Assembly (NCBI RefSeq): GCF_000372725.1
Contig: NW_005196379.1
Span: forward strand, 128,247 to 192,246
Source: Emiliania huxleyi CCMP1516
Lineage: Eukaryota > Haptophyta > Isochrysidales > Noelaerhabdaceae
Reading direction: 5' to 3'
DNA length: 64,000 bases
The notes beneath the pieces are model-generated. The model had not been told where the DNA came from. It worked only from the letters and a program-made list of their open reading frames with translations, and made no database searches. The position numbers and the translations under genes are program-made. Of this stretch, positions 1-10,385 are shown one piece after another. Positions within the stretch are counted from its first letter, which is position 1; every line of letters begins with the position of its first letter.

Positions 1-820
1 AGGAAGCCGCCACCGACGAGCGCGTTGGACTTTTCACTCCGGACAAAGACGGCCACACGCACACGAGCTGCGGTCGTGTGGCCGTCATAGCGGCGAGGCG
101 CGGGACCGTCTGTGGCGAAGTGGGTCGCGTCCTCCGATTTCCGTCAACTCACGGTCCTTCCCCCGTAGCCGTCATGTCATGGCCCGAGGGACCTTAACAT
201 GGGGCATATATGTAGAGCCATAGCCCAATACGCGCTCAAAGGGCACATATTTCAGATCACCCTTTACACGTAGATAGGCTAGTTCCAATTCACTCTGACA
301 CGCTAATCTTGAAAACGCGTCCAACGGAGCTCCGTGTTGCTCCCAGCGCCCTCCCCCGAGCTTCCTGCGGCCATGGCCGGTGCTACTAGTATGGGGGGCT
401 ACCTGGCTACCGCGAGAGCGACCCAACTCGTCGACATCGTCCGATGATGGTGCCTCAAAGTCAGCCTCCGGAGGCTATCGTCGCGTCGAGCCGGCGGTGG
501 CCGTGACATGTGGTTCCACCACCCCTCGCAGGCTTTGCCTCTGACCGCCACCGTTCCCAGGCTGCCTAATGGGATGGAAAGGAAGGCTGGGCGAGCGTAT
601 AGAAGCGTGCTCGACCTCGTCGTGGCAACCTGCACGGCAGCGCTGGTAGGCGATATGAGCGTCGTGCCACCTGACCCAAGACGGGTCGCAGGCGTCGTAC
701 CGAGCGCGTCGAGACCGTGTCCTGATGTGATCTGCACGGGTGAGTCACGTCGGCGTCAAAGGAGCGACGTGCGACCTGTCAGAGCTTGATCTCCGATCTC
801 AGCGGCGTCGAGTCGTCTCC
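1..820. other. No gene recognised
   Basis: Open frames here are short and mutually overlapping, and I recognise no protein family, RNA gene or clear repeat. The hairpin that follows at 829-972 is the first defined structure. Confidence 0.5.
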
Positions 821-828
821 GGCGCGCG

Positions 829-972
829 ACACTATTGTACCTCCCCAGGACGCGCAGAGTTAGCTGCGACCCCGCCAAGTGGACGGGGGCACTCCGCGCC
901 ACCTGCCGAGTGCCCCCGTCCACTCGGCGGGGTCGCAGCTGCCTCTGGAAGGCACCGAGAGGTACAATAGTG
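829..972. repeat. Foldback (hairpin) element, about 145 bp
   Basis: Two inverted arms face each other. The inner 32 nt (864-895 and 911-942) pair with one mismatch around a 15-nt loop. The outer ends carry the inverted 14-mer CACTATTGTACCTC at 830-843, reversed at 959-972. The shape is that of a foldback MITE. I found no convincing target-site duplication next to the ends. Confidence 0.7.
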
Positions 973-1502
973 CGCAAATGGTCAAATCAAGGTTTTGTAA
1001 CGCGAGCTGTGCCACAGAGAAATGGAACTAGCCATAATGCCGCGCGGCTAAGGTAAGGTAAGGTAGATTTCTCCACACACACAAAGTGGTGGGGCAAGGG
1101 GGGGCGACCCTCGCATCTCCACGCCCGGACACGGGCAGGAGCCCCACGGCATTCAAAGTGCAAGCACTGGCCCGGTGCACGTGGGTGAGCAGCCTGCCCC
1201 TCCCTCCCGACAAACCAACTCCCGCACACACACAATCGCACTCTGGCCATCGAATGACTCCGAATGACTCACTGTGTGTGCTAAGACAGAATCTCCGCAG
1301 ACATCCAAAACGGGCCGTGCCGCGTTTGTGGTGTCTTCTCAAGCACTAGCATCCGGGCGCCGCACTCGAGTGGGCGGGTCACATCTATGTGGGCCCAGTG
1401 TGCGCACTAGGCGCATATGCTAGTGCTATCCTGCCCTATGGGAGGCAGAGGGATGGGGGGAGGGGGGGGCAGTGGTAAGGTGGGGTGAGACTGGGGAGGG
1501 CC

Positions 1503-2164
1503 TCAAAGGTCCTCCATGGGGGTGGGGTCCGGCCCGAACAGGTCGAAGCCGGTCCCGCCATCGCCGCCGGCGCCGTCGCCCTCGTCCGCCTCGGAGGCGG
1601 AGGTCGTCGAGCGGGGCGTCTCGCCCGTCGCGAACCTGCCGCCGAACACGGCGTCGGCCGGCGCCGAGGCGCCGGCAGCCGTGATCAGGTCGGCGACCTT
1701 TCGGTCCCTGCACCAGTGCTCGATCTTTACCGGTATGGGAGTTTTTGGCTAATCAAACCCAAGGCCTGCACTAATCAAAAAGTGGTACGGGATACCAGTT
1801 GCCTCACGGAAATCAAAGCGAGTCGGAGTGCCTTCTTATCGGCAAAATCGGCAAAATACCGGGTATTTTGCGGGTATACCTGGAAAAACCCGGGTTACCC
1901 GGGTAATACTCGCACTTTTGCATGGTTTCGCCCCCGGGACCACACCGACAGCCGCTACAACTACTGAAAACCCCGCATACCACTTTCGCGTACCACTATA
2001 CCATACCACTCCAAAACTAATCAAAATATCGCCAAATACCGGTCTCATACCGGTAAAGATCGAGCACTGCCCTGCACGCTGCAGGGCCGCAAGCCGCATC
2101 AATTTTGCCGCGCCGGGACGGCTCGTAGAGCTCGTTGGCGAGCCAGTCCCGGGCGACCGCGGCT
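1503..2164 (-). CDS. Fragment of an unrecognised gene, two exons split by a MITE
   Basis: Two coding-looking segments on the minus strand. The upstream one (about 2164-2078) reads ARDWLANELYEPSRRGKIDA and the downstream one (1707-1503) reads DRKVADLITAAGASAPADAV then an acidic tail ending PTPMEDL and a stop. They are separated by the TIR element at 1714-2069. A GT at 2077 and an AG at 1709-1708, both inside the target-site duplication, join GC to GGAC in frame and cost two residues relative to the uninserted exon. I do not recognise the family. The 5' part is not found: a stop lies just upstream in the same frame, so the first segment would need its own acceptor. It lies downstream of the malic enzyme stop and may be a separate gene or a remnant. 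Confidence 0.35.
1706..2077. mobile_element. MITE with 24-bp TIRs and 8-bp TSD
   Basis: The element itself is 1714-2069 (356 bp). Its ends are perfect 24-bp inverted repeats starting CAGTGCTCGATCTTTACCGG (left 1714-1737, right 2046-2069). It is flanked by identical 8-bp duplications CCCTGCAC at 1706-1713 and 2070-2077. CAGTG-type termini with 8-bp TSDs are typical of non-autonomous hAT elements (family knowledge). There is no transposase inside. The centre holds imperfect palindromes of the CGGGTATACC type, also seen near 31250. Read on the minus strand the TSD supplies both a GT donor and an AG acceptor. Confidence 0.88.
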
Positions 2165-2313
2165 TGTTAAACATGTTTAACCCGGAGATTGCGAGTCAGT
2201 TTGTTGTTGTTGTTTGTGTGCGTGAACACGCGCAGAGAGAGAGTGAATGGGGTTCATCGATTTTATACTCTTAGAACTTAAAGCCGTAGATAGGGGCGGG
2301 GCCTAGGACGCCC

Positions 2314-4246
2314 TCACCTGGTGTGCGAGGTGTAGATCGGCGCATACTCAGGGTAGTACATCTTGCGGGTGACCCACTGCTCGTACGTCTCGCCGCGGTT
2401 GTGGTCGCAGCCGGGCGACGCCTTGGCGATGCCGAGGTCGTGGGCGTGGCGGATGCACGCGACCGCCACCGCATGCGAGCACTGCCGGATCTTGGAGATG
2501 GAGGGGAAGACGGAGCCGCGCGCCATCTCCTCCTCGTCGGTCACGCGCGAGAGGGCGACGGCAGACTCGTACAGCATCGAATCGGGGATGGTCTCGGACT
2601 GGCAGATGGAGGCGCCGAGTCCGATGCCGGGGAAGATGTACATGTTGTTGCACTGCGACGGCGTCTTGATCGAGCCGTCGGCGAGAGCGACGGGCTCGAA
2701 GGGCGAGCCGGTCGCCACGATGGCGCGGCCGTCCGACCATTCATACGCCTCCTCGGGCGTGATCTCGCAGGAGGAGGTCGGGTTCGAGAGCGGCATCACG
2801 ATCGGCCGCTCGACGGCGGCCGCCATCTTGCGGATCGCAGCCTCGGAGATGGTGCCTCGCTTGCCCGAGAGGCCGAGGACGAGGTGCGGCTTCGCCTGAG
2901 GACATGTGCATGCACATGTCGCGGACATGTCGCGGACGTGTCGTGGACAAGTCAGCACGAGGTGCGGCTTCGCCTGCTCGACCACCTCCTCGAGCGCCAT
3001 CCCGTCGGGCAGGTCGGCGCGCGCGAAAGCCATCTGCTCCTCGGTGAGCGACGAGAAGCGCGCCTTGGACTGCAGCCCGTCCTGGTCGAGGATGTAAAAG
3101 TTGCTGTACGCCGCCTTGGCCGACAGCCCCGCCTGCTGCATCGCCATGTGCAGCGCCTGGGCCACGCCGATCCCGGCGGAGCCAGCGCCGACCACGGCCA
3201 CCCGCAGAGAGCGGATGTCCTCGGGCGGCCGCCGCTGCAGCCGCAGCGCGCCGAGCACGCCTGCGAGGACGGTGGCGCCGGTGCCCTGGATGTCGTCGTT
3301 GAAGCAGAGGTAGTTCTCGCGGTACTTGGCGAGCAAGTTGGACGCCTTGTCCGACGAGAAGTCCTCCCACTGCAGCAGCACGTTCGGGAAGCGCGAGAAG
3401 ACGGCGCGCACAAACTCGTCCACGAGCGCCTGGTCACACCACGCCGTGAGAACAGCGTCTCTTCGCACCGCGAGCCAACTGCGCCGAGAGTGCGTAGTAT
3501 CGATCGCCCGTGACGCGCGGCTGGCGGTAGCCGCGGTAGAGCGGGTCGCGAAGCAGCGACTCGTTGTTTGTCCCGAAGTCGAGCATGACGGGCAGCACTC
3601 TGTGCGGCGCGATGCCGCCCACCGCGCAGTAGAGCGCCAGCTTGCCAATCGGTATGCCCATCCCGTTGGCGCCGAGGTCGCCGAGCCCGAGGATGCGAGA
3701 GCCGTCCGTCACGACCACCACTTGCGTCTCGCTGCGAGGCCAGTTCCGCATCATCACGCCCATCTCGCCCGCGTCCTCGGGCGTGAAGAACATGCCGCGA
3801 GAGCGCTGGTACCGAGAGGAGAAGTGCTGGCAAGCGGCGCCGACGGTGGGAGTGTAGACCAGCGGCGCCATCTTCTCGACGTGGTCGACCAGCACGCGGT
3901 GGTAGAGCGTCTCGTTCCTGGCCTGCAGGTCCTGCAGCATCAGGTTCTGCATCAGCGGCTGGTCATCCATCGCCGACAGCTGCGTCACAAAGTTGGAGAC
4001 CTGCTCCTCGATGGTGCGCACCTGCGCAGGCAGCAGCCCGCGCAGCCCGAGCCGCTCGCGCTCAGCCCACGTGAAGGCGGTGCCCTTGTTCCACAGCGGG
4101 TTGTTGAGGATGTCCCAGCCGTCAGAGTGCCGGGCATCGAGCGGCTTCAGGAACCGGGCGCGAGCGTCGGTCCCGTCGCCGTAAGCGCGGTGGAATGTGA
4201 GCCGGCCGAAGCGCGTGGCCCGCCTGAGCGAGCCTCGGCAGAGCAT
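2314..4246 (-). CDS. Malic enzyme, probably mitochondrial
   Basis: Oxidative decarboxylation of malate to pyruvate with NAD(P)+. Exons on the minus strand are 4246-3494, 3429-2974 and 2895-2314, giving 596 residues, within the usual 550-600 range. Visible signatures are LVYTPTVGAACQ, GLGDLGANGMGIPIGKLALY, FNDDIQGTGATVLAGVLGAL, the nucleotide-binding VGAGSAGIGVAQAL and PLSNPTSSCEITPEEAYEW. The start ATG at 4246 gives an Arg-rich, acid-poor N-terminus (MLCRGSLRRATRFGRL) like a mitochondrial transit peptide; in-frame sequence upstream makes an earlier start possible. Both introns are GC-AG (3493-3430, 64 nt; 2973-2896, 78 nt). The second contains no stop and is a multiple of three, so it could pass for coding, but it would insert 26 residues containing a duplicated KPHLVL into a conserved region. 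Confidence 0.95.
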
Positions 4247-4564
4247 CGGTGCCGCTGGCAGCAGCACGGCGAAGCGGCGAGGGTCCTGGCGGCCGGTCGA
4301 GAGGTTGCGAAGGCGGAGGAGGCTGTGAGAGCCAGGGAGGCACCTGGCGAGGTACTCCCACGCCTCTCGGGGTTTTTGTCTGGCCGAGTCTCGTGCTGGG
4401 GCGAGCCTCGGCGAGACTGCGTCAGCTGTTCCCACAGCAGGCTGGAAGTACCCGCCAGGGAGGCACACAACAAAAAAGGCGAAAATTCGCATCGCAGGGC
4501 TCGCAATCGTTGCGAATACTTGGGGCGGGGGGCGGGCTCCTGCGCCCCCTCCCCACACCCCCCA

Positions 4565-4652
4565 TCAAGGTGAGAGGACCCTCTACGGAGACCCTCTACG
4601 GGGACCCTCTACGAGGAGTCGAGGACCCCCCACGAGGACCCCCCACGAGGAC
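4565..4652. repeat. Short direct repeats (GACCCTCTACG type)
   Basis: Degenerate tandem copies of an 11-14 nt unit (GGACCCTCTACG, then GAGGACCCCCCAC) lie between the malic enzyme and the next gene. No function is evident. Confidence 0.5.
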
Positions 4653-4886
4653 CCAGGCACGACCTCGTGGCGGGTGCCCAAGACGAAGCATCGCAGTGTA
4701 CGGAAAACAGAGAGAAGAAATTCGTCGGTCATCTCTACACGCGTGATGTCACGCTCTCATCTTAGTAAGGTAATAAAAACAAGAACCTCGTTCACACTTG
4801 ACTTCGAGGGGACAGGCGCTGTTGTCCGCTCCCCAGAGGAAGCAGGCGTGGGCGGCCGGCTCGCCCACATGTGTGTGTGTATATAT

Positions 4887-5774
4887 ATGTCTTCCTCCGC
4901 CGCGGTGGAGGAACGCAGGCGGCTCTGCCGAGAAACCAAGCCGATGGTGTGCTATCATGTCGACGGGCTGCCGGCGAAGCGGGGCGGCGAGGAGCTCTAC
5001 AGAGCGTTGCGAACCGCTGTCGCCGACGGCAACGCTGTGCTTCGCGAGTCGCTCACGATTCCTCCGCGCGACGCGAGGTCGTGGCGCGTGCCCGCCGGCT
5101 GGATATGGCGGATCGTTTGCACCGAGGGGCCGCAAGTGGCAGACATGAACGTGTGGAACGCACGCGACTCGCGCGAGCGCTTCTACTCGAGCAAGACGCG
5201 CCAGATCCACGCGACGCACCTCACGACCGGCGACCGGCTGTGGTCGAACATGCCCTTCCTGCGTCCGCTGGCCACCATCACCGAGGACACCATCGCGTAC
5301 GGCTTTGACGAAGACGGCGCGGGCGTGCACGACGTGATTGGCTCCCGCTGCGACCCGTACACAAACTTTCTGCTGAGTGGCCTGACGGCAAACACGTGCT
5401 GCCACTCCAACCTGACGCGGCAGGCGCTGAGGGACGGCCTGGGCGAGACAGATGTGCACGACGTGCTCAACGTGTTTATGTGCACCGGCTTCACCCGCGA
5501 CACGCACCAGTACTTTTCAAAGCCGTCGCCGGTGGTGCCGGGCGACTACCTCGAGCTCCTCGCCGAGACGGACCTGCTGGTCTCCGCCTCCACGTGCCCG
5601 CAGGGCGACGTGAGCATGGCCTGCGGCGCGTGCGGCGAGCCGGACTGCTACCCGCTCGGCGTCGAGGTGTACCAGCCGCGGGCCGGCTGGCTCGAGGAGG
5701 CGGGCTGGCAGCCCTCGGAGCCGAGCGCATACGCTGGCAACCACGGCCTGCCGCGGTCCGCAGCCGAGGCATAG
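4887..5774 (+). CDS. DUF1989 / urea carboxylase-associated family protein
   Basis: Single-exon protein of 295 residues if the ATG at 4887 is used; this start follows a TATATATA run. Earlier in-frame ATGs at 4674 and 4746 lead through an unlikely basic segment. The family pattern is clear: VPAGWIWRIVCTEGPQVADM, then the ADMNVWNARDSRERFYSSKT core, LTTGDRLWSNMPFLRPLATI, a SRCDPYTNFLLSGL segment, VPGDYLELLAETDLLVSAST and a Cys-rich end CPQGDVSMACGACGEPDCYP. DUF1989 proteins are found beside urea carboxylase/allophanate hydrolase genes in bacteria and as stand-alone proteins in algae and fungi; their biochemical role is not settled. It is divergent from malic enzyme, so about 640 bp (4247-4886) may hold both promoters. 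Confidence 0.85.
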   Translation: MSSSAAVEERRRLCRETKPMVCYHVDGLPAKRGGEELYRALRTAVADGNAVLRESLTIPPRDARSWRVPAGWIWRIVCTEGPQVADMNVWNARDSRERFYSSKTRQIHATHLTTGDRLWSNMPFLRPLATITEDTIAYGFDEDGAGVHDVIGSRCDPYTNFLLSGLTANTCCHSNLTRQALRDGLGETDVHDVLNVFMCTGFTRDTHQYFSKPSPVVPGDYLELLAETDLLVSASTCPQGDVSMACGACGEPDCYPLGVEVYQPRAGWLEEAGWQPSEPSAYAGNHGLPRSAAEA

Positions 5775-6574
5775 CACTAGGACTTCATAAAGCGTTTCGG
5801 AGTTGCGCGTTTTTCTCTACAATTGCTATAGGACTATCGTGTCCCACACGGGAGAGTGTGCGCCAGGCGCCAACGGGCCGTGTCGCCGAGAGTCCAGTCA
5901 AAGTCTCAGTATGCTCAGACTGAAGCCGTAGATGGATATGGTGCGTCCCACTAGTGTGCTTAGTGGTTAGTGGACTCGCGAGTATATGGGACACGATGTC
6001 TCAAATATGAGGGGTTCGTTGACTCCTACCGGCTCCTGACGCTATTCCTGGCAGCTCTAATGACCAGGATCAGTACTGCTATGATAGAGGGTGCCCATAC
6101 TAGCGCAGGAGCTGCCACACTCGCCCGGACCGTCCCCTTCTGGGGCCGGTTCCGCAGCCCGCGAGAGCTGAGAGCGGGGGGCCGTGCCGCGGGTGCCTAC
6201 TGCCGAGTGCCACAAACACTGCGCCGTCCCGCCACCACCTACACAGGCTGTCTTGTGTGATGGTTGGGATGTCCAAACGCCACCATCTTGGCTCTTGCGA
6301 CCTCAAACCCTCGAGCTGTATGGGTGGTCCTGACGTCGACAGACGCCCGATGACCACGGTGAAGCTGAGCCGGAACGAGTCGACAAGTCTCGTCTGAGCC
6401 CGTGGCGGTCGCCAGCTGAGTCGCTGTGCACGGGCCGGTACCTCAGGCGTCACCTCCGCAGCCTCAGGTCTCAAACTCCATCACCTCCGACGGGACGCCT
6501 TCGGTGGCACGCTCGGCGGCGTACTTTCTGCAGCTCCATCTCGAGAACGGCATCGAGCCTACTCGCTCCAGTTG

Positions 6575-6614
6575 GTTCGGCACACTCGGTGGGCGTCCAC
6601 CGAGTGTGCCGAAC
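6575..6614. repeat. Perfect 18-bp hairpin
   Basis: Left arm 6575-6592 (GTTCGGCACACTCGGTGG) and right arm 6597-6614 are exact reverse complements around a GCGT loop. No T-tract follows. It could be a small foldback element or a cruciform or RNA hairpin; no gene is attached to it. Confidence 0.8.
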
Positions 6615-6644
6615 GCGCGAGCGGTGCGTCCCGGCAGCCCGCGT

Positions 6645-8480
6645 ACGTACTCTTAGCTTACGAGGCTGATCCGGGCGTAACGCCAGCACAGCGAGGCGCC
6701 CACGTAGCCGTCCGAAGTCGCGTCAGGTTCGCTCGACACGCTAGCGGAGCGGTTGGCGAGGCTAGTGGTGGCCATAGTCTGGTCCCCTAGGGGGGTCGAT
6801 GGGTCGGCCCGCGCCCTCCTTCCCAAGCCGCGCCGGCCGCCGCGCGCGCCGCTTCGGCGTCGGGCCAGAATCCAGGGCTGCGGCTGGAAGAGCGACGCGA
6901 GCCGAGCCATCGACCCACCTACCCTCTCGTACACCGCATGCCACGCACTTCTGCACGTCGCGACAGCCGCGTCGTGCAAATCCCACGTGACTTCACCCCA
7001 TTGCGTGCGGCGCAGATAGCGACAATGACCAACGCGCCCTCTTCTGCCTCTGGCGACGACCGCGCGTGGCGCACCTCGGCTGCTCGCCGACGGTGAAGCA
7101 GAACAGCAACTCAGGCCGGTGGTACATCGAGTGCCTCTACTGCAAGTCGAAGACGCACGTCAAGATGTCGCTCAACAACCTACGCTCCAGAGGTGGGTCG
7201 CCCGCTCCACGACCCTCCCTCCCTACGGCGCGGCCCCCTTCGAGCCGCGAGACTTTGGCACGGCAGCGCTGGCGGCAGTTCCACGCTTCATAGAGTGGAT
7301 CGTTGACGGCTTCGCCAACGGGGCTCTGGCGGCAGCACCTCCACCCTGATGGACGTGGACGTTGTCCTCTGGCGGTGTTGTGTCGTAGGGTACTGCTATA
7401 ACTGGTTAAGAGCTTCATGTGCTTGCGCGCGTACGCACATGGGGCGCACGACGGATCAGTCCGCGCCTGTGGACTGAGCCGCACCACACGGTGGGAGCGC
7501 TGGCCGTGCACGGCACATGGGGTCGGTGTGCGCGGTGTGCTCGTGTTGTGAGAGATGGTGTTTGACTCGCTCGGTGCCGCGAGCGAGAGGGGAGGGCGAG
7601 ACGCCGCGCTGGGTATTAATCAGAGTGTTAGTCAAATAATCCTCGCACACCACGACTCGCGCATAAACCACGACTCGACCCACAGGGAGAGTGCGTGCGC
7701 TGCGACGGACCCAGCCGGCACCGGCAGTGCGGACACAGTGCGAGTTGCGATGACTACCGACGCACAAGCACACCACGCGACGTAGTCTGCAACACCGCGC
7801 GGCTGGACACCACACACTTCACCGGTAGGACTCACTGGGTCGGACACGCGCGCCGTGCAGCGGCAACCGAAGATGCCGAGAAGCCCGCCCGAAGCTCCGA
7901 ACCATGTGCTGTGGTCGCTGCCACGCCACCCGCGCGGCCGGCCCGGGCGCAGGCCGTGACGACTGATCGCGGCGGCAGCGCCGCGCGCCCTCGTGCCGCG
8001 GTGCGCGCCGCTCGCGCCGCGCCAAGGGAGGTCTTCAGCCTGCGGCGCGCTCACCCGCAGCGCTGCCGGGCGTGCCCATAAAAATGCGCCGCCTCTGGAC
8101 GTCTCTGCCGCCTCCAAGGCGACCGACGCCACGAGTGATATGCGCGACGCCACCGTGAGACGTCTGGACGGCTCGCTGCGACCTCAAGGCCAGCCTCGCT
8201 GCCCGCCGTGAGCGCCAAAAAAGCGTCAACCGCGCAACCGCGCAACCGAGAGAGAGCCGCCGAGACGCTTCAGCGACCCGCCAGGAGCCGGGCCGAGGCC
8301 TGTCCGAAGCCGCATGCCGCTCGAGTCGGTCGCCCGGCGCACCCTGGGAGGCGCCCGTCGAAGCCAAAGCTGTGCTGGGGACACGGCCTGATCAGCCTCG
8401 TACTGGGAGAAAAGAGAGAGGGGTGCCTAGCTCTCTCTCCCAGAGTAAGCTAAAAGATAAAAGTACGTACACGGTACACC
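6645..8480. mobile_element. Possible degenerate TIR-bounded element, 1.8 kb
   Basis: The left segment (6645-6695) and the reverse complement of the right segment (8367-8480) share GTACGTAC, TTAGCTTAC, GAGGCTGATC and CCAGCACAGC in order. The right copy carries an extra hairpin insert of about 46 nt (8405-8450). The enclosed DNA has no intact transposase. I could not match a target-site duplication, so either the boundaries are uncertain or the element is old. Confidence 0.4.
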
Positions 8481-8692
8481 GATCTTACGTACACAAAAAA
8501 TACATCGCCTCGCTGTCTGGAGACTGGCCGAGCCCGAACTGCGAGGCTCCTCTACTGGCTAGAATAGTACTCTTGCATCCATCTGCAAGTCTCTGCAAAA
8601 CTGCTGGACATCTCCGCCCGCGCGCTGATTCCACGGCTGCCTCTGCCCGGGTTGGTGCCTGGCGGCTCGCGTAGTCCGCGTCGCGGCCATTC

Positions 8693-9878
8693 CTAGTTGG
8701 TTGGCGCGGTCTTGACCTGCTCCTCGGTGACGAGGCGGAGGTACGCCTGGCGGAGGAGAGGGGCGGGGGGTGCGAGTCGCCCTCCCGCGAGGAGGTTTGC
8801 GAGGGGGAGGGGGAGGCGACTCCTTCTTGGAGGGGACGTCGCAGGTGTGGTAGCCCGGGTAGTGCGCCGCCGCCTCCTCGTCCGACACGGTCGGGAGCAG
8901 GAAGACGGAGCCTGAGGGGGAGAGGCGCGGTCGGCCTCCGACTCGTGGAGGCGCGGGTCGTGCAGGCGGTGATCGGGGCGGCCCTTGAACGACGTCGTGC
9001 GCCCGTCGCCAAGGGGGATGTCGGCGTGGTTGTTTGGCCTGCGGAGCAGCGGGCCGGGTGAGAGATAGCCGAGAGATAGCCGACATCGGCCGAGATTCAG
9101 CCGAGATATGCGCACCAGTTCGCCGGCGTAGCGATCGACTTTTGGTACGAGAGCTGCAGCGCCTTGACGCAGCGGACGATCTCGTCCATGTTGCGGCCGA
9201 CGCAGGCGGGGCTGCAGGGCGGGTCGTGGTCCGTGGTTGGGAGGGCGGGTTTGTTGGGGGCGGGAGCGGCGGCTGGAGCCGGGACTGGGGCGCGCTATCG
9301 CTCACTAGTTGAGGGAGAGCATCAGCTTGTTCTCTGGGTTGATGATGAAGACGGCGCGGATGGTGAGGGGCAGCTCCTGCTCGCCGGACGTCGCGGGGTC
9401 GATCATGCCGTACGCGGTCGAGATGGAGCGGTCCGCGTCGCCGATGATCGGGAACTTGACCTCGATCTCGTTCTCGCAGTGCGCCACCACGTCCTCGAGC
9501 CACTCCTCGTGCGACTTGACCTGCGAGGCTCCGAAAAAGGTTCTCGGAAGGTTCCACCGCGTCGTCGCCACTCCTCGTGCGACTTAGACCGGGTCCACCG
9601 ACAGGGTCGCGACGAGGCAGTCGAGGTCGGTGAGCTCGTCGTACTTGAGGGCGAGGCGGCCGATCTCCGTCGTGCAGACCGGCGTGAAGTCTGCGGGGTG
9701 CGAGAATAGGATCGCCCACTTGTCCTTCTTCCACGCCTGCGCGGCGCGAGGTGGGGGCGCGCTGTGCGGCGAGGGTGGGTCGATGGGTGTGCTGGCCCTC
9801 GAGCGCACGTGAAAGGAGCTCCAGTGGCCGTGCGTTGTCTCGCACGCAAAATCAGGAGTGATGTTGCCGAGGCGCAGC
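8693..9878 (-). CDS. 1-Cys peroxiredoxin (PRDX6-like)
   Basis: Thiol peroxidase. Seven exons can be placed on the minus strand: 9878-9809, 9736-9590, 9520-9306, 9211-9116, 9038-8983, 8911-8823 and 8746-8693. Phases all agree and the joined protein runs [17 protein letters not shown]..., [14 protein letters not shown] with the peroxidatic Cys, [68 protein letters not shown] and [16 protein letters not shown]. This is the 1-Cys architecture. The first exon is missing: exon 9878 starts with the last base of a codon, so a very short exon ending in AT could provide the initiator. Introns begin GT (four), GC (8982) and apparently GA (8822); the last junction is the least certain. The intron at 9589-9521 starts with a near copy of the next exon's first 22 nt. 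Confidence 0.93.
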
Positions 9879-10385
9879 CTGCGGGAAGTAGAGCGGCTGT
9901 GGGATGCGGGTGGCGGCGACTCGAAGTGCGAGCGTGGATCTCAATCGCGCGGGTAATTCAGTGCTGATGGTGCAAGCCAGGCGCTCGCTCCCTCACCCAC
10001 TGTCGCTCGAGGCCTCCGGGTAGAGGCTCATGTAGAGTTCCGTCCCGGTCTTCATCGGTGACACCTTCCCCCCGGTGCAGAGGGGCCGCCGCGCATGCGA
10101 GGCGACTGGGCGAAGGAGCGTGCGGGAGCGAGCCAGCATAGGTGTTCGTCTCTTTGCCAGCTCTCTGCCGAGGGAGGGAGCGATCCCTGGATCGACAGGT
10201 CGCACTCAAGTAGGGGGGGGGACGCGGGGAGACAGCGGTGTAGCACTTTCTCGGAAGAGGGCGAGTGAGCTTTAAGAGTTGCGGCGTGGCCTTCAAACGA
10301 CAAAAAGAAAACGCGCACCGGCGCCAGCGAGTGATCACCGAGAGGCACCCCGAGCTCGGAGCACACTGTCGTGATCTCCCCCATC

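Larger units (their letters stand above)
5775..8692. other. Repeat-rich stretch, no confident gene
   Basis: No family-level hit by eye over 2.9 kb. It contains the 18-bp-stem hairpin at 6575-6614 and an inverted repeat pair (6645-6695 with 8367-8480) enclosing most of the interval. One short frame at 7063-7190 reads GRWYIECLYCKSKTHVKMS and could be a zinc-knuckle remnant, but it is too short to call. Confidence 0.5.

Noticed and set aside
2323-3513. 396-codon plus-strand frame over malic enzyme
   Set aside because: Antisense shadow produced by high third-position GC; the minus strand carries the conserved enzyme.
4247-4558. N-terminal extension of malic enzyme to 4558 with a hydrophobic signal
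   Set aside because: The in-frame segment has no conserved counterpart, the 4558 start is close to repeats, and the ATG at 4246 gives a typical transit peptide; kept only as an alternative.
8559-9845. Single 428-codon minus-strand frame as one gene
   Set aside because: It reads through introns and exons of the peroxiredoxin gene in the wrong phase for most exons; only the [18 protein letters not shown] piece is coding in it.
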